Assembly: GCF_036010485.1 (NCBI RefSeq) | Contig: NZ_CP108568.1 | Span: 3,122,001 to 3,186,000, forward strand | Direction: 5' to 3' | Length of the DNA stretch: 64,000 nucleotides | Source of the DNA: Streptomyces sp. NBC_01198 | Lineage (GTDB): Bacteria > Actinomycetota > Actinomycetes > Streptomycetales > Streptomycetaceae | Part shown: in pieces, positions 27,632 to 37,649 of the stretch | Layout: every line of letters begins with the position of its first letter | Numbering within the stretch: position 1 is the stretch's first letter | Position numbers and translations under genes: made by a program | Notes under the pieces: generated by a model | Told to the model about the DNA's origin: nothing | The model's input: the letters and a program-made list of their open reading frames with translations, nothing else | The model's database searches: none

Positions 27632-28468
27632 TTACGCAGCGGGATCGGGTGCCACCGTGATGCCGTACTCGGCGAGCTTGGCCCGGCCGCAGTCCGGGGC
27701 GGTGAGCACCAGCGGGCCGTCCTCGGTCAGGGCGATGGTGTGCTCCCAGTGCGAGGACCACGAGCCGTCGTCGGACTTGACCGTCCACTCGTCGTCCAGG
27801 ACGTGGGTGTGCGGGGTGCCGAGGGTGACCATCGGCTCGATCGCCAGGCACACCCCGGGGATCAGCTTGATGCCCCGGCCGCGCTTCTTGGTGACGTAGT
27901 TCAGCAGGTGCGGGTCCATGTGCATCTCGCTGCCGATGCCGTGGCCGCCGTAGTCCTCGACGATGCCGTACTTGCCGGACGCGGGGCGCGGCTGGCGGCG
28001 GATGTAGCCCTCGACGGCCCGGGAGATGTCCTCCAGCCGGTTGCCCTTGCGGAAGGCGGCGATGCCGGCCCACATGGACTCCTCGGTCACCCGGCTCAGC
28101 TCGATCAGCTCCGGTGCGTGACCGCCGCCGACGAAGCAGGTGAAGGCCGCGTCGCCGTGCCAGCCGTCCACGATCGCGCCGGCGTCGATGGCGATGATGT
28201 CGCCGTCCTTGAGCACCGTCTCGCGGTCCGGGATGCCGTGCACCACGACATCGTTGACCGAGGTGCAGATGGTGCCGGGGAAGCCGCCGTAGCCGAGGAA
28301 GTTCGGCTTGGCGCCGTGGTCGGCGATGACCTTGGCGGCGATCTCGTCCAGGTCCTTGGTCGTGGCACCGGGGACGGCCGCGGCGCGGGTCGCCCCGTGC
28401 ACCGCCGCGACGACCAGCCCGGCGCGCCGCATCGTGGCGATCTGCTCCGGGGTCTTGATCTCCACCAT
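27632..28468 (-). CDS. map: Type I methionine aminopeptidase
   Basis: 278 residues. It removes the initiator Met from nascent proteins. The five metal ligands can be placed in IDAGAIVDGWHGDAAFT (two Asp), GGHGIGSEMH (His), AIEPMV (Glu) and WEHTIALTE (Glu). There is no N-terminal SH3-binding extension. It follows adk after 146 nt. Confidence 0.96.
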   Translation of the reverse strand: MVEIKTPEQIATMRRAGLVVAAVHGATRAAAVPGATTKDLDEIAAKVIADHGAKPNFLGYGGFPGTICTSVNDVVVHGIPDRETVLKDGDIIAIDAGAIVDGWHGDAAFTCFVGGGHAPELIELSRVTEESMWAGIAAFRKGNRLEDISRAVEGYIRRQPRPASGKYGIVEDYGGHGIGSEMHMDPHLLNYVTKKRGRGIKLIPGVCLAIEPMVTLGTPHTHVLDDEWTVKSDDGSWSSHWEHTIALTEDGPLVLTAPDCGRAKLAEYGITVAPDPAA

Positions 28469-28614
28469 TGCGGCTGACGCCTTCCTCGAATCGGGGTGGT
28501 ACGGGCGCTGACGGGCGCGGCGCCCGTTCAACGATACGGCCGTGGCACCCCTGGGGGCACCACGGCCGTCTGCCGTGCTGTGCTGTGCTGTCGCCGCCGT
28601 GCGACGGGGCCCGG

Positions 28615-29268
28615 TCAGGCCTCGCGCTGCAGCGCGTCCATCGCGCGCTGGGTGACCTCGGCCACCTTGCCCAGGGCCGGGATCGTCCGCACCAGGCCCT
28701 GCTGCTTGTAGTAGTCGATGATCGGCTCGGTCTTGCTGTGGTACTCCTCCAGCCGGATGCGGACGGCTTCCTCGGTGTCGTCCGAGCGCTGGTAGAGCTC
28801 GCCGCCGCAGGTGTCGCACACGTTGTCGTCGGCCGGCGGGTTGTACTCGACGTGGAAGACGTGGCTGCCGTCGTTGCGGCACAGCCGGCGGCCGGCGATC
28901 CGCTTGACGACCTCCTCCTCGGGGACCTCCAGGTCGAGGACCGCGTCCAGCGACACCTTCGTCTTGGCCAGGAAGGCGTCAAGCGCCTGCGCCTGGCCGA
29001 CGTTGCGCGGGAAGCCGTCCAGCAGGAAGCCACGTGCGGCGTCCGGCTGCAGCAGCCGGTCCTCCGCCATACCGATGGTGACCTCGTCCGGCACGAGCCG
29101 GCCGGCGTCCATGTAGGCCTTGGCCTGCTTGCCCAGCTCGGTGCCCTGGCTGATGTTGGCGCGGAACAGGTCGCCCGTGGAGATGTGCGGGATCGACAGG
29201 TTCTCGGCCAGATACGCGGCCTGCGTCCCCTTGCCCGCGCCGGGCGGCCCGACCAGGACGATACGCAT
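28615..29268 (-). CDS. adk: Adenylate kinase
   Basis: 217 residues, the long type with a lid domain. It interconverts ATP + AMP and 2 ADP. The P-loop is GPPGAGKGTQ and the AMP site begins ISTGDLFR. The lid has a Cys plus CDTC, suggesting a partly conserved structural zinc site. Its ATG shares one base with the secY stop, so translation is coupled. Confidence 0.98.
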   Translation of the reverse strand: MRIVLVGPPGAGKGTQAAYLAENLSIPHISTGDLFRANISQGTELGKQAKAYMDAGRLVPDEVTIGMAEDRLLQPDAARGFLLDGFPRNVGQAQALDAFLAKTKVSLDAVLDLEVPEEEVVKRIAGRRLCRNDGSHVFHVEYNPPADDNVCDTCGGELYQRSDDTEEAVRIRLEEYHSKTEPIIDYYKQQGLVRTIPALGKVAEVTQRAMDALQREA

Positions 29269-30584
29269 CAGCGGAGGAACCCTTCGTAGTTGCGCTGCTG
29301 TAGCTGGCTCTCGATCTGCTTCACCGTCTCAAGACCGACACCCACGATGATCAGGATGCTGGTACCACCGAGTGGGAAGTTGCCGTTGCTGCCGTTGAAG
29401 ATCGCGATGGCGACCGTCGGCACGAGAGCGATGAGCCCCAGGTACAGCGCCCCGGGCCACGTGATGCGGTTCAGCACGTAACTCAGGTATTCGGCGGTGG
29501 GGCGACCGGCACGGATGCCCGGAATGAACCCACCATACTTCTTCATATTGTCCGCGACTTCTTCGGGGTTGAAGGAGATCGCGACGTAGAAGAAGGCGAA
29601 GAAGACGATCAGCAGGAAGTACGCGGCCATGTACACCGGGTGGTCGCCCTTGGTGAAGTTCCGGCTGATCCACTGGGCCCAGCCCGAGGTCGAACCGGAG
29701 AACTGCACGATCAGCGCCGGGATGTAGAGCAGCGACGACGCGAAGATGACCGGGATCACACCGGCCTGGTTGACCTTGAGCGGGATGTACGTGGACGTGC
29801 CGCCGTACGACCGCCGCCCGATCATGCGCTTGGCGTACTGCACGGGGATACGCCGCTGTGCCTGTTCGACGAAGACCACCAGGCCCACCATCGCCAGGCC
29901 GACCGCCAGCACGGCGAGGAACTCCACCCAGCCGCCGGCGATCTTGCCGGAGACCTTGATCGCCCACAGCGAGCCCGGGAAGCCGGCCGCGATGGAGACG
30001 AACATCAGGATGGACATGCCGTTGCCGATGCCCTTGTCGGTGACCAGCTCGCCGAGCCACATGATCACCACGGTGCCCGCGGTCATCGTCGTGACCATGG
30101 TGATGGTCGTGAAGATCGACTGGTTGGGCACGATCCCGGTGGCGTTGTTGCAGCCGGAGAACAGGCTGCCGGAGCGGGCGGTGGCGACCAGGCCGGTGCC
30201 CTGCAGCACGGCCAGCGCGACCGTCAGATACCGGGTGTACTGCGTGATCTTCGTGGTGCCCGCCTGGCCCTCCTTCTTGAGGGCCTCCAGGCGTGGGATC
30301 ACCACGGTCAGCAGCTGGAGGATGATGCTCGCCGTGATGTACGGCATGATCCCGAGCGCGAAGATGGTCAGCTGCAGCAGCGCGCCGCCGCTGAACATGT
30401 TCACCAGACCGAACAGGCTGTTGTTGCCCTTCGTGTCCTTGATGCACTGGTTGACGACGTGGTAGTCGATGCCCGGCACCGGTACATGGGCTCCGAGGCG
30501 GTAGACCACCACGATGCTCAGAGTGAACAGCAGCTTCTTGCGCAGGTCGGGCGTCCTGAACGCCCGTGCGAACGCGGTGAGCAC
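29268..30584 (-). CDS. secY: Preprotein translocase subunit SecY
   Basis: 438 residues with the ten membrane helices of the SecYEG channel. Conserved blocks include LGIMPYITASIILQLL and the cytoplasmic GRRSYGGTSTYIPLKVNQAG. It is separated from rplO by a strong terminator, so it needs its own promoter in the 191-nt gap. It forms a coupled unit with adk and map. Confidence 0.98.
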   Translation of the reverse strand: MLTAFARAFRTPDLRKKLLFTLSIVVVYRLGAHVPVPGIDYHVVNQCIKDTKGNNSLFGLVNMFSGGALLQLTIFALGIMPYITASIILQLLTVVIPRLEALKKEGQAGTTKITQYTRYLTVALAVLQGTGLVATARSGSLFSGCNNATGIVPNQSIFTTITMVTTMTAGTVVIMWLGELVTDKGIGNGMSILMFVSIAAGFPGSLWAIKVSGKIAGGWVEFLAVLAVGLAMVGLVVFVEQAQRRIPVQYAKRMIGRRSYGGTSTYIPLKVNQAGVIPVIFASSLLYIPALIVQFSGSTSGWAQWISRNFTKGDHPVYMAAYFLLIVFFAFFYVAISFNPEEVADNMKKYGGFIPGIRAGRPTAEYLSYVLNRITWPGALYLGLIALVPTVAIAIFNGSNGNFPLGGTSILIIVGVGLETVKQIESQLQQRNYEGFLR

Positions 30585-30656
30585 GGTGCCTCCTGCACCC
30601 CCCGCGCCAGGGCGGAAGGACGGTTTATGAGGTTTCTGACGACAGCAGCGTCGGCC

Positions 30657-30662
30657 AGCCTA
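30657..30662 (-). promoter_or_regulatory. Candidate -10 box for secY-adk-map
   Basis: TAGGCT on the minus strand, 73 nt upstream of the secY start and downstream of the rplO terminator, which is where a secY promoter is needed. The -35 (TTCCTT with an 18-nt spacer) is poor. Confidence 0.4.
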
Positions 30663-30720
30663 CCGGCGACCTGGCCCCTCAAGGAATGACCAACCAGGGA
30701 AGGAAAATCACAGGAACGAA

Positions 30721-30760
30721 CGACCGGGGACATCCAGAAGTTTCTGGATGTCCCCGGTCG
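30721..30760 (-). terminator. Terminator between rplO and secY
   Basis: A perfect 19-bp stem (30721-30739 and 30742-30760) with a 2-nt centre, 16 nt after the rplO stop. It is the strongest hairpin in the ribosomal block and marks the end of the S10-spc transcription unit. Confidence 0.85.
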
Positions 30761-30775
30761 TGTTCCGCATCGGAC

Positions 30776-31228
30776 TCAGACGAGCTCGGTGACGGTGCCG
30801 CCGGCGGCGGCGATCTTCTCCTTGGCGGAACCGGAGACCGCGTCAACGGTCACCTGCAGCGCCACGGAGACCTCGCCGGCGCCGAGCACCTTGACGAGCT
30901 GGTTCTTGCGGACCGCACCCTTGGCGACCAGATCGGCCACCGTGACTTCGCCACCCTCGGGGTAGAGGGTCACGAGCTTGTCCAGGTTGACCACCTGGTA
31001 CTCGGTGCGGAACGGGTTCTTGAAGCCCTTGAGCTTCGGGAGCCGCATGTGGAGGGGCATCTGCCCGCCCTCGAAGCGCTCCGGAACCTGGTAGCGGGCC
31101 TTGGTGCCCTTGGTGCCACGACCGGCCGTCTTGCCCTTGGACGCCTCGCCGCGACCCACGCGGGTCTTGGCGGTCTTGGCTCCCGGGGCGGGACGCAGGT
31201 TGTGGATCTTGATCGGGTTGTCACCCAT
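30776..31228 (-). CDS. rplO: 50S ribosomal protein L15
   Basis: 150 residues, normal length; a late-assembling protein in the core of the 50S subunit. The glycine- and lysine-rich N-terminal extension ([20 protein letters not shown]) and the [13 protein letters not shown] block are typical. It is the last gene before the terminator and lies 2 nt after rpmD. Confidence 0.98.
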   Translation of the reverse strand: MGDNPIKIHNLRPAPGAKTAKTRVGRGEASKGKTAGRGTKGTKARYQVPERFEGGQMPLHMRLPKLKGFKNPFRTEYQVVNLDKLVTLYPEGGEVTVADLVAKGAVRKNQLVKVLGAGEVSVALQVTVDAVSGSAKEKIAAAGGTVTELV

Positions 31229-31230
31229 GA

Positions 31231-31413
31231 TCAGTCGACCTCCTCGACCGTGACGAGGTGGCGGACGGTGTGGACCATGCCGCGGATCTCCGGGCGGTCC
31301 TCCTTGACCACGACGTCGTGCAGGCGCTTGAGCCCGAGCGAACGCAGGGTGTCACGGTGGTTCTGCTTGCTGCCGATGTAGGACTTGGTCTGCGTGACCT
31401 TCAGACGCGCCAT
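31231..31413 (-). CDS. rpmD: 50S ribosomal protein L30
   Basis: 60 residues, [20 protein letters not shown], normal for L30. Its ATG shares one base with the rpsE stop (TGATG) and it ends 2 nt before rplO, so all three are translationally linked. Confidence 0.97.
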   Translation of the reverse strand: MARLKVTQTKSYIGSKQNHRDTLRSLGLKRLHDVVVKEDRPEIRGMVHTVRHLVTVEEVD

Positions 31414-32018
31414 CACACACCCACTCCGGCACGGGCCCGCAGCAGGGCCGCGGGAGCGACGTCCTCGATCGGCAGACCGCGGCGGGCCGCGATCTCCTCG
31501 GGCCGCTGCAGGCCCTGGAGCGCCGCGACCGTGGCGTGCACGATGTTGATCGCGTTGTCCGAGCCGAGGCTCTTGGACAGCACGTCGTGGATGCCCGCGC
31601 ACTCCAGCACGGCACGCACCGGGCCACCGGCGATCACACCGGTACCGGGGGAAGCCGGCTTGAGCAGGACGACGCCCGCGGCCTTCTCGCCCTGGATCGG
31701 GTGCGGGATGGTGCCCTGGATACGGGGGACCTTGAAGAAGTGCTTCTTGGCCTCCTCAACACCCTTGGCGATGGCGGCCGGCACCTCCTTGGCCTTGCCG
31801 TAGCCGACACCCACGGTGCCGTCACCGTCGCCCACCACGACCAGCGCGGTGAAGCTGAAGCGACGACCACCCTTCACAACCTTGGCGACGCGATTGATCG
31901 CGACGACCCGCTCGACATAGGCGGTCTTCTCGGCCTGCTGGCCGCCGTCCCGCCGGTCCTTACGGTCCCGTCGCTCGCCGCCACCGGCACCGCTTCCGCG
32001 GCGCTGGGGTCCAGCCAT
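31413..32018 (-). CDS. rpsE: 30S ribosomal protein S5
   Basis: 201 residues with a basic, Gly/Arg-rich N-terminal extension of about 35 residues typical of actinobacteria. The S5 domain begins [20 protein letters not shown]; the C-terminal part has [16 protein letters not shown]. It controls decoding accuracy; changes in the KGGR loop give spectinomycin resistance in other bacteria and the wild-type loop is present here. Confidence 0.98.
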   Translation of the reverse strand: MAGPQRRGSGAGGGERRDRKDRRDGGQQAEKTAYVERVVAINRVAKVVKGGRRFSFTALVVVGDGDGTVGVGYGKAKEVPAAIAKGVEEAKKHFFKVPRIQGTIPHPIQGEKAAGVVLLKPASPGTGVIAGGPVRAVLECAGIHDVLSKSLGSDNAINIVHATVAALQGLQRPEEIAARRGLPIEDVAPAALLRARAGVGV

Positions 32019-32061
32019 TGGAATTACCTCTCTTCGTTTCCCGCTAGCAAACGGAACCGGG

Positions 32062-32445
32062 CTAGAACTTCAGACCGGCTTCGCGGGCGGCGTCCGCCAG
32101 GGCGGCGATGCGCCCCGCGTACTGGTTGCCGCCACGGTCGAACACGACAGCCTCGACGCCCTTGGCCTTCGCACGCTCGGCCACGAGCTGGCCGACCTGC
32201 TTAGCCTTGGCGCTCTTGTCGCCTTCGCCGCCGCGGATGGACGCGTCGAGGGTCGACGCCGACGCGAGCGTGTGGCCCGCGAGGTCGTCGATGACCTGCG
32301 CCACGATGCCCCGGTTGGACCGGGTCACGACCAGGCGCGGACGCTCGGTCGTACCGGAGACGCGCTTGCGCACCCGGATGTGGCGACGCTTGATCGCAGC
32401 GCTCTTGTAAGCCTTGCCCTTGGCGATCTTGACACCGTATGCCAT
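32062..32445 (-). CDS. rplR: 50S ribosomal protein L18
   Basis: 127 residues; binds 5S rRNA with L5. Diagnostic segments are [20 protein letters not shown] and [19 protein letters not shown]. It follows rplF by 2 nt, and rpsE begins 43 nt further on. Confidence 0.98.
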   Translation of the reverse strand: MAYGVKIAKGKAYKSAAIKRRHIRVRKRVSGTTERPRLVVTRSNRGIVAQVIDDLAGHTLASASTLDASIRGGEGDKSAKAKQVGQLVAERAKAKGVEAVVFDRGGNQYAGRIAALADAAREAGLKF

Positions 32446-32447
32446 GG

Positions 32448-32987
32448 CTACTTACCCGCCTTTCCGACCTTGCGGCGGATGACTTCGCCCGCGTACTTGA
32501 CACCCTTGGCCTTGTACGGGTCGGGCTTCCGCAGCTTGCGGATGTTGGCGGCGACCTCGCCGACCTTCTGCTTGTCGATGCCCTCGACGGAGAACTTCGT
32601 CGGGTTCTCGACCTTGAAGGAGATCCCCTCGGGGGCCTCGACCAGGATCGGGTGGCTGTAGCCGAGCGCGAACTCCAGGTTGGAGCCCTTCGCCTGGACG
32701 CGGTAGCCGACACCGCTGATCTCGAGCTGCTTGCTGTAGCCCGCGGTCACGCCGGTGATCATGTTCGCCACCAGCGTGCGGGACAGGCCGTGCAGGGCCT
32801 TCGAGACACGCTCGTCGTTGGGGCGGGTGACCAGCAGAGTGCCGTCCTCGCCCTTTGCGATGTCGATCGGCGCGGCGACGGTGTGGGTGAGCGAGCCCTT
32901 GGGGCCCTTCACCGCGACCGTGCGGCCGTCGATGGTGACGTCCACTCCGGCGGGAACCGAGATGGGCAGCTTGCCGATGCGCGACAT
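32448..32987 (-). CDS. rplF: 50S ribosomal protein L6
   Basis: 179 residues, two repeated L6 domains near the factor-binding site of the 50S. It begins [20 protein letters not shown] and contains [13 protein letters not shown] at the C-terminal rRNA-contact region. It is 21 nt downstream of rpsH. Confidence 0.98.
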   Translation of the reverse strand: MSRIGKLPISVPAGVDVTIDGRTVAVKGPKGSLTHTVAAPIDIAKGEDGTLLVTRPNDERVSKALHGLSRTLVANMITGVTAGYSKQLEISGVGYRVQAKGSNLEFALGYSHPILVEAPEGISFKVENPTKFSVEGIDKQKVGEVAANIRKLRKPDPYKAKGVKYAGEVIRRKVGKAGK

Positions 32988-33008
32988 TGCTATACCTCGC
33001 TTTCCCGG

Positions 33009-33407
33009 TTACCAGACGTAGGCGAGGACTTCCCCACCCACGCCCTTCTTCTGAGCCTGCTGGCCGGTGAGCAGGCCGTGCGACGTGGAGATGATCGCCA
33101 CGCCCAGGCCGCCGAGCACCTTCGGCAGGTTGGTGGACTTCGCGTAGACCCGCAGACCAGGCTTGCTGATCCGCTTGATCCCGGCGATGGAGCGCTGCCG
33201 CTCCGGGCCGAACTTCAGCTCAAGGAGGAGGTTCTTGCCGACCTCGGCGTCCTCGACCTTCCAGCCGGTGATGTAACCCTCCTGCTGGAGGATCTCCGCG
33301 ATGTGCGACTTGATCTTGCTGAACGGCATGGTGACGTCGTCGTGGTATGCCGAATTCGCGTTACGCAGACGGGTCAGCATGTCTGCGATCGGGTCGGTCA
33401 TGGTCAT
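33009..33407 (-). CDS. rpsH: 30S ribosomal protein S8
   Basis: 132 residues. It binds helix 21 of 16S rRNA and in E. coli represses its own operon. It begins [20 protein letters not shown] and ends [11 protein letters not shown]. The start is Met 33407 (MTMTDP); Met 33401 is the alternative. A 208-nt spacer, unusually long inside this operon, separates it from rpsN. Confidence 0.97.
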   Translation of the reverse strand: MTMTDPIADMLTRLRNANSAYHDDVTMPFSKIKSHIAEILQQEGYITGWKVEDAEVGKNLLLELKFGPERQRSIAGIKRISKPGLRVYAKSTNLPKVLGGLGVAIISTSHGLLTGQQAQKKGVGGEVLAYVW

Positions 33408-33595
33408 GAGGTGGCCCTGGGCCTCTCTCGCCGGGGTTTCCTGGTGCTCCATCCCTCTCCCCCGGGCGAACCGGGGACGGGTGCGGTGCGGTGGACCTAC
33501 GGCGTAGTAAGTCGATGCGGGCGGCGGGCGCCCAACCCTTCTACCTTACGGGAAGAAAGGCGGGGGTCCCGCCGTCCAACTGCTTACCGAGAGTT

Positions 33596-33623
33596 CCTGG
33601 TGGTCCCGGAGGGACTTACCAGG
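33596..33623 (-). other. Hairpin at the rpsN stop codon in the long rpsN-rpsH spacer
   Basis: CCTGGT and ACCAGG flank an inner GTCCC-GGA-GGGAC stem; the rpsN stop codon (33616-33618) lies in the small internal bulge. The 208-nt spacer (33408-33615) also holds a GGCGGG/CCCGCC stem near 33560 and no gene. An in-operon regulatory or processing site is possible. Confidence 0.5.
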
Positions 33624-33801
33624 AGCTCTTGGTCACGCCCGGCAGCTCGCCACGGTGGGCCATCTCACGAAGGCACACGCGGCACAGGCCGAACTTGCGG
33701 TAGACGGAGTGCGGCCGGCCACAGCGCTGGCAGCGGTTGTAGCCGCGCACAGCGAACTTGGGCTTGCGAGCGGCCTTAGCGATCAGAGCCTTCTTCGCCA
33801 C
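33616..33801 (-). CDS. rpsN: 30S ribosomal protein S14, type Z (zinc)
   Basis: 61 residues beginning at GTG 33801 ([20 protein letters not shown]). Cys24, Cys27, Cys40 and Cys43 form the zinc site of the C+ type Z form. Streptomyces normally keeps a longer zinc-free S14 elsewhere under Zur. It is 2 nt after rplE. Confidence 0.97.
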   Translation of the reverse strand: MAKKALIAKAARKPKFAVRGYNRCQRCGRPHSVYRKFGLCRVCLREMAHRGELPGVTKSSW

Positions 33802-33803
33802 GG

Positions 33804-34364
33804 TCAGTTCTCCTTGAACGGGAAGCCGAGGTGACGAAGGAGGGCACGACCCTCGTCGTCGTTGGTCGCCGTGGTGACCACGGTGATGTCCATGCCCCGG
33901 ACCCGGTCGATCTTGTCCTGGTCGATCTCGTGGAACATGACCTGCTCCGTGAGACCGAAGGTGTAGTTGCCCCGGCCGTCGAACTGCTTGGGGGACAGAC
34001 CGCGGAAGTCGCGGATACGCGGCAGCGCCAGCGACAGCAGACGGTCGAGGAACTCCCACATGCGGTCGCCGCGCAGCGTGACGTGGGCACCGATGGGCTG
34101 GCCCTCACGCAGCTTGAACTGCGCGATGGACTTACGGGCCTTGGTGACCTGCGGCTTCTGGCCGGTGATCGTGGCGAGGTCGCGGATGGCGCCCTCGATC
34201 AGCTTGGAGTCGCGGGCGGCGTCGCCCACACCCATGTTGACCACGATCTTGGTGAGACCGGGGATCTGCATGACGTTCTCGTAGGAGAACTGGTCACGCA
34301 TCTTTCCCGCGATCTCCTCGCGGTAGCGCGCCTTGAGGCGGGGTGAAGTGGTGGTGGCAGTCAT
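33804..34364 (-). CDS. rplE: 50S ribosomal protein L5
   Basis: 186 residues; binds 5S rRNA and contacts the P-site tRNA and S13. Blocks include [20 protein letters not shown] and [20 protein letters not shown]. Its first base is the last base of the rplX stop codon, so translation is coupled. Confidence 0.98.
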   Translation of the reverse strand: MTATTTSPRLKARYREEIAGKMRDQFSYENVMQIPGLTKIVVNMGVGDAARDSKLIEGAIRDLATITGQKPQVTKARKSIAQFKLREGQPIGAHVTLRGDRMWEFLDRLLSLALPRIRDFRGLSPKQFDGRGNYTFGLTEQVMFHEIDQDKIDRVRGMDITVVTTATNDDEGRALLRHLGFPFKEN

Positions 34365-34687
34365 CAGATGTCCTCACCGGTCCGCTTGGCAACGCGGATC
34401 TTGTTGCCTTCGTCGTCGAAGCGGTAGCCGACGCGGGTCACGACCTTCTTGCCGTCCTTCTCAACAACCAGCTGCACGTTGCTGATGTGGATCGGCGCCT
34501 CGGTGGTGATGATGCCGCCGGTCTTCGAACCGCGGTCGGTCGCGCCGGCCTTGGTGTGCTTCTTGACCCGGTTGACACCCTCGACGAGGACACGGTCCTG
34601 GGCCGGGAAGGCCACGATGACCTTGCCCTGCTTGCCCTTGTCCTTACCGGTGATGACCTGGACCAGGTCGCCCTTCTTGATCTTCAT
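34364..34687 (-). CDS. rplX: 50S ribosomal protein L24
   Basis: 107 residues with the KOW motif ([20 protein letters not shown]); it starts assembly of the 50S near the 5' domain of 23S rRNA. It follows rplN by 3 nt and overlaps rplE by one base. Confidence 0.98.
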   Translation of the reverse strand: MKIKKGDLVQVITGKDKGKQGKVIVAFPAQDRVLVEGVNRVKKHTKAGATDRGSKTGGIITTEAPIHISNVQLVVEKDGKKVVTRVGYRFDDEGNKIRVAKRTGEDI

Positions 34688-34690
34688 CGG

Positions 34691-35059
34691 TTACAGCACC
34701 TCCGGCGCGAGCGAGACGATCTTCATGAACTTCTTCTCGCGCAGCTCACGACCCACCGGGCCGAAGATACGGGTGCCGCGGGGGTCGCCGTCGTTCTTGA
34801 GGATGACGGCGGCGTTCTCGTCGAACCGGATGTACGAGCCGTCGGCACGACGGCGCTCCTTGACAGTCCGGACGATGACCGCCTTGACGACCTCGCCCTT
34901 CTTCACGTTGCCACCGGGGATCGCGTCCTTGACGGTGGCGACGATGACGTCACCGATTCCCGCGTAGCGGCGACCCGAACCACCGAGAACACGGATGCAA
35001 AGGATCTCCTTGGCACCAGTGTTGTCAGCGATGCGGAGTCGCGACTCCTGCTGGATCAC
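34691..35059 (-). CDS. rplN: 50S ribosomal protein L14
   Basis: 122 residues, exactly the usual length. It begins [20 protein letters not shown] and carries [18 protein letters not shown]14 forms an intersubunit bridge. A 119-nt spacer with hairpins separates it from rpsQ. Confidence 0.98.
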   Translation of the reverse strand: MIQQESRLRIADNTGAKEILCIRVLGGSGRRYAGIGDVIVATVKDAIPGGNVKKGEVVKAVIVRTVKERRRADGSYIRFDENAAVILKNDGDPRGTRIFGPVGRELREKKFMKIVSLAPEVL

Positions 35060-35144
35060 GTCTATCTCCTGTTTGTCGCGTCGGTTCCCGGCGGGGGGCC
35101 GCTGCCTCGCGGTGCGGCCCCGCCGCCGAGCCTGACGGAACGGT

Positions 35145-35166
35145 CCTGAGCGGATACCCGCTCAGG
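35145..35166 (-). other. Hairpin in the rpsQ-rplN spacer
   Basis: A 9-bp perfect stem CCTGAGCGG-ATAC-CCGCTCAGG, 12 nt after the rpsQ stop. A second GC-rich imperfect stem lies at about 35089-35125. In-operon attenuation or processing is possible. Confidence 0.5.
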
Positions 35167-35178
35167 GATTTCTGGGCC

Positions 35179-35466
35179 TTACTTGGCCTTCTCGAGGATC
35201 TCCACGACGCGCCACCGCTTCGTGGCGGAGGTCGGCCGGGTCTCCATGAGGAGGACCCGGTCGCCGATGCCGGCGGCGTTCTGCTCGTCGTGCGCCTTGA
35301 GCTTGTTGGTGCGGCGGATGACCTTGCCGTACAGCGCGTGCTTGACGCGGTCCTCGACGGCGACCACTACGGTCTTGTCCATCTTGTCGCTGACCACCAG
35401 ACCCTCACGGGTCTTGCGGAAGCCGCGCTGCTCGTCGGTCGTCTCAGTCACATTCTTCTCGCTCAT
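35179..35466 (-). CDS. rpsQ: 30S ribosomal protein S17
   Basis: 95 residues, an OB-fold protein that binds 16S rRNA early. It contains [20 protein letters not shown], and a short acidic N-terminal extension precedes the core. It shares one base with the rpmC stop. Confidence 0.98.
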   Translation of the reverse strand: MSEKNVTETTDEQRGFRKTREGLVVSDKMDKTVVVAVEDRVKHALYGKVIRRTNKLKAHDEQNAAGIGDRVLLMETRPTSATKRWRVVEILEKAK

Positions 35467-35699
35467 CAGGCGCTCTCCACGCTCTCCACCGTCTCGATGC
35501 CCAGCTCGCGCTCACGCATGAGGGTGTAGATCCGGGCGATGTCCTTGCGGACGACCCTGAGCCGGCTGTTGTTCTCAAGCTGTCCCGTGGCCGCCTGGAA
35601 GCGGAGGTTGAACAGCTCCTCCTTGGCCTCACGCAGCTTGCCGACGAGTTCCTCGTCGCCCAGCTGGCGCAGCTCGGTCGCCTTGGTACCGGCCGCCAT
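35466..35699 (-). CDS. rpmC: 50S ribosomal protein L29
   Basis: 77 residues, a helical protein by the tunnel exit that helps bind SRP and trigger factor. It reads [20 protein letters not shown] with [21 protein letters not shown] 35699 shares one base with the rplP stop; the preceding GTG at 35702 is a second possible start. Confidence 0.97.
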   Translation of the reverse strand: MAAGTKATELRQLGDEELVGKLREAKEELFNLRFQAATGQLENNSRLRVVRKDIARIYTLMRERELGIETVESVESA

Positions 35700-36118
35700 C
35701 ACGACTCACCTGCCTCGCGCCGCACGATGCGGCACTTCATCGGAAGCTTGTGCGCGGCGCGGGTGAGCGCCTCGCGGGCAACCTTCTCGTTCGGGAAGGA
35801 CAGCTCGAACATCACCCGACCGGGCTTGACGTTCGCGATCCACCACTCCGGGGAACCCTTGCCGGAACCCATGCGGGTCTCGGCCGGCTTCTTCGTCAGC
35901 GGGCGGTCCGGGTAGATGTTGATCCAGACCTTGCCGCCACGCTTGATGTGCCGGGTGATGGAGATACGAGCGGACTCGATCTGCCGGTTGGTCACATACG
36001 CGGGGGTGACGGCCTGCAGGCCGTACTCGCCGAACGCCAGCTCCGTGCCGCCCTTGGCCATGCCGCGGCGGGTCGGGTGGTGCTGCTTGCGGTGCTTGAC
36101 CCTACGGGGGATCAGCAT
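35699..36118 (-). CDS. rplP: 50S ribosomal protein L16
   Basis: 139 residues, normal length; it organises the A-site tRNA region. Motifs are [40 protein letters not shown] and a [10 protein letters not shown] loop. It is 5 nt after rpsC. Confidence 0.98.
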   Translation of the reverse strand: MLIPRRVKHRKQHHPTRRGMAKGGTELAFGEYGLQAVTPAYVTNRQIESARISITRHIKRGGKVWINIYPDRPLTKKPAETRMGSGKGSPEWWIANVKPGRVMFELSFPNEKVAREALTRAAHKLPMKCRIVRREAGES

Positions 36119-36123
36119 GGTAC

Positions 36124-36963
36124 TTAGCCTTCCGTTCCGGGGGTCTCCGCGGCCGGGGCCTCAGCGGCGGGCGCGTCGACCTTGGGGGCCGGCGCTCCTT
36201 CCGTCTGGGGACGACGGCCACGGCCACCGCGCTCGCCGCCACGCTCGCCACCGCGACGCTGCGGACGCTCGTTGCCACCACCGCGGGCCGGACGGTTGCC
36301 CGCCCTGGCGGCCGCGTTGTCGGCGCGGACCTCGGCGATGTTCTTGACATTGCCCTTGTAGATCCAGACCTTCACGCCGATCCGGCCGAAGGTGGTCTTG
36401 GCCTCGAAGAAGCCGTAGTCCACGTTCGCCCGCAGCGTGTGCAGCGGGACCCGGCCCTCGCGGTAGAACTCCGAGCGGGACATCTCGGCGCCGCCGAGAC
36501 GGCCGCCGCACTGGATCTTGATGCCCTTGGCGCCGGCCTTCAGCGTGCCCTGCATGCTCTTGCGCATGGCACGGCGGAAGGAGACGCGGGAGGACAGCTG
36601 CTCGGCGACGGCCTGGGCCACCAGCTGAGCGTCCATCTCCGGGTTCTTGACCTCGAGGATGTTCAGCTGGACCTGCTTGCCGGTCAGCTTCTCCAGGTCA
36701 CCGCGGATACGGTCGGCCTCCGCGCCGCGGCGGCCGATGACGATGCCCGGCCGGGCGGTGTGGATGTCGACGCGGACGCGGTCGCGGGTGCGCTCGATCT
36801 CCACCTTGGAGATGCCGGCCCGCTCCATGCCCTGCGTCATCATCCGGCGGATGGCGACGTCTTCCTTGACGTAGTCCTTGTACAGCTTGTCGGCGTACCA
36901 CCGGGACTTGAAGTCCGTGGTGATGCCGAGCCGGAACCCGTAAGGGTTAACCTTCTGGCCCAT
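36124..36963 (-). CDS. rpsC: 30S ribosomal protein S3
   Basis: 279 residues. The KH domain ([20 protein letters not shown]) and the S3 C-terminal domain are complete; a further 65 or so residues of Arg/Gly- then Ala/Pro-rich tail are the usual streptomycete extension. S3 lines the mRNA entry channel. Its start shares one base with the rplV stop. Confidence 0.98.
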   Translation of the reverse strand: MGQKVNPYGFRLGITTDFKSRWYADKLYKDYVKEDVAIRRMMTQGMERAGISKVEIERTRDRVRVDIHTARPGIVIGRRGAEADRIRGDLEKLTGKQVQLNILEVKNPEMDAQLVAQAVAEQLSSRVSFRRAMRKSMQGTLKAGAKGIKIQCGGRLGGAEMSRSEFYREGRVPLHTLRANVDYGFFEAKTTFGRIGVKVWIYKGNVKNIAEVRADNAAARAGNRPARGGGNERPQRRGGERGGERGGRGRRPQTEGAPAPKVDAPAAEAPAAETPGTEG

Positions 36964-37310
36964 TACCGGGTCCCTTCCTTGCTGGCGACGACCACGGTGA
37001 TGTGGCTGGTCCGCTTGCGGATCCGGTAGGCACGGCCCTGGGCGCGCGGCCGGAACCGCTTCAGGGTCGGGCCCTCGTCCACGTACGCCTCGCTGATGAA
37101 CAGCGACTCGGCGTCCGTGTGGTCGTAGTTGTGCGCGGCGTTGGCAATGGCGCTGTCGAGCACCTTGCCGACCGGCTCGCTCGCGGCCTGCGGGGTGAAA
37201 CGCAGGACCGCCTGAGCCTCCGTGGCGTTCATGCCACGGATGAGGTCCACCACACGGCGGGCCTTCATGGGCGTGACGCGGATGTACCGCGCCTGGGCCC
37301 TGGCTTCCAT
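36963..37310 (-). CDS. rplV: 50S ribosomal protein L22
   Basis: 115 residues. It lines the exit tunnel with a long hairpin ([20 protein letters not shown]). It reads [20 protein letters not shown]. The hairpin tip, where macrolide-resistance changes occur in other species, has no insertion. Confidence 0.98.
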   Translation of the reverse strand: MEARAQARYIRVTPMKARRVVDLIRGMNATEAQAVLRFTPQAASEPVGKVLDSAIANAAHNYDHTDAESLFISEAYVDEGPTLKRFRPRAQGRAYRIRKRTSHITVVVASKEGTR

Positions 37311-37355
37311 GGTCGTCCCTTCAGTGTCTGTCTTCGTCGTCACGGTTCAGCCCGC

Positions 37356-37637
37356 TCAGCGACGCCGCGACTTGCGGTCGTCCTTCTCGTGCCCGCGGAA
37401 AGTGCGGGTCGGTGCGAACTCGCCGAGCTTGTGGCCGACCATCGACTCAGTGACAAACACCGGGACGTGCTTACGGCCGTCGTGCACCGCGATCGTGTGG
37501 CCCAGCATCGCCGGGATGATCATCGAGCGGCGGGACCAGGTCTTGATGACGTTCTTGGTGCCTGCTTCGTTCTGGACGTCCACCTTCTTGATCAGGTGGT
37601 CGTCGACGAAGGGCCCCTTCTTGAGACTGCGCGGCAT
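37356..37637 (-). CDS. rpsS: 30S ribosomal protein S19
   Basis: 93 residues, normal length; it lies in the 30S head close to S13. It begins [20 protein letters not shown] and contains [20 protein letters not shown]. It is 12 nt after rplB. Confidence 0.98.
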   Translation of the reverse strand: MPRSLKKGPFVDDHLIKKVDVQNEAGTKNVIKTWSRRSMIIPAMLGHTIAVHDGRKHVPVFVTESMVGHKLGEFAPTRTFRGHEKDDRKSRRR

Positions 37638-37649
37638 CTGAACCCGCTC

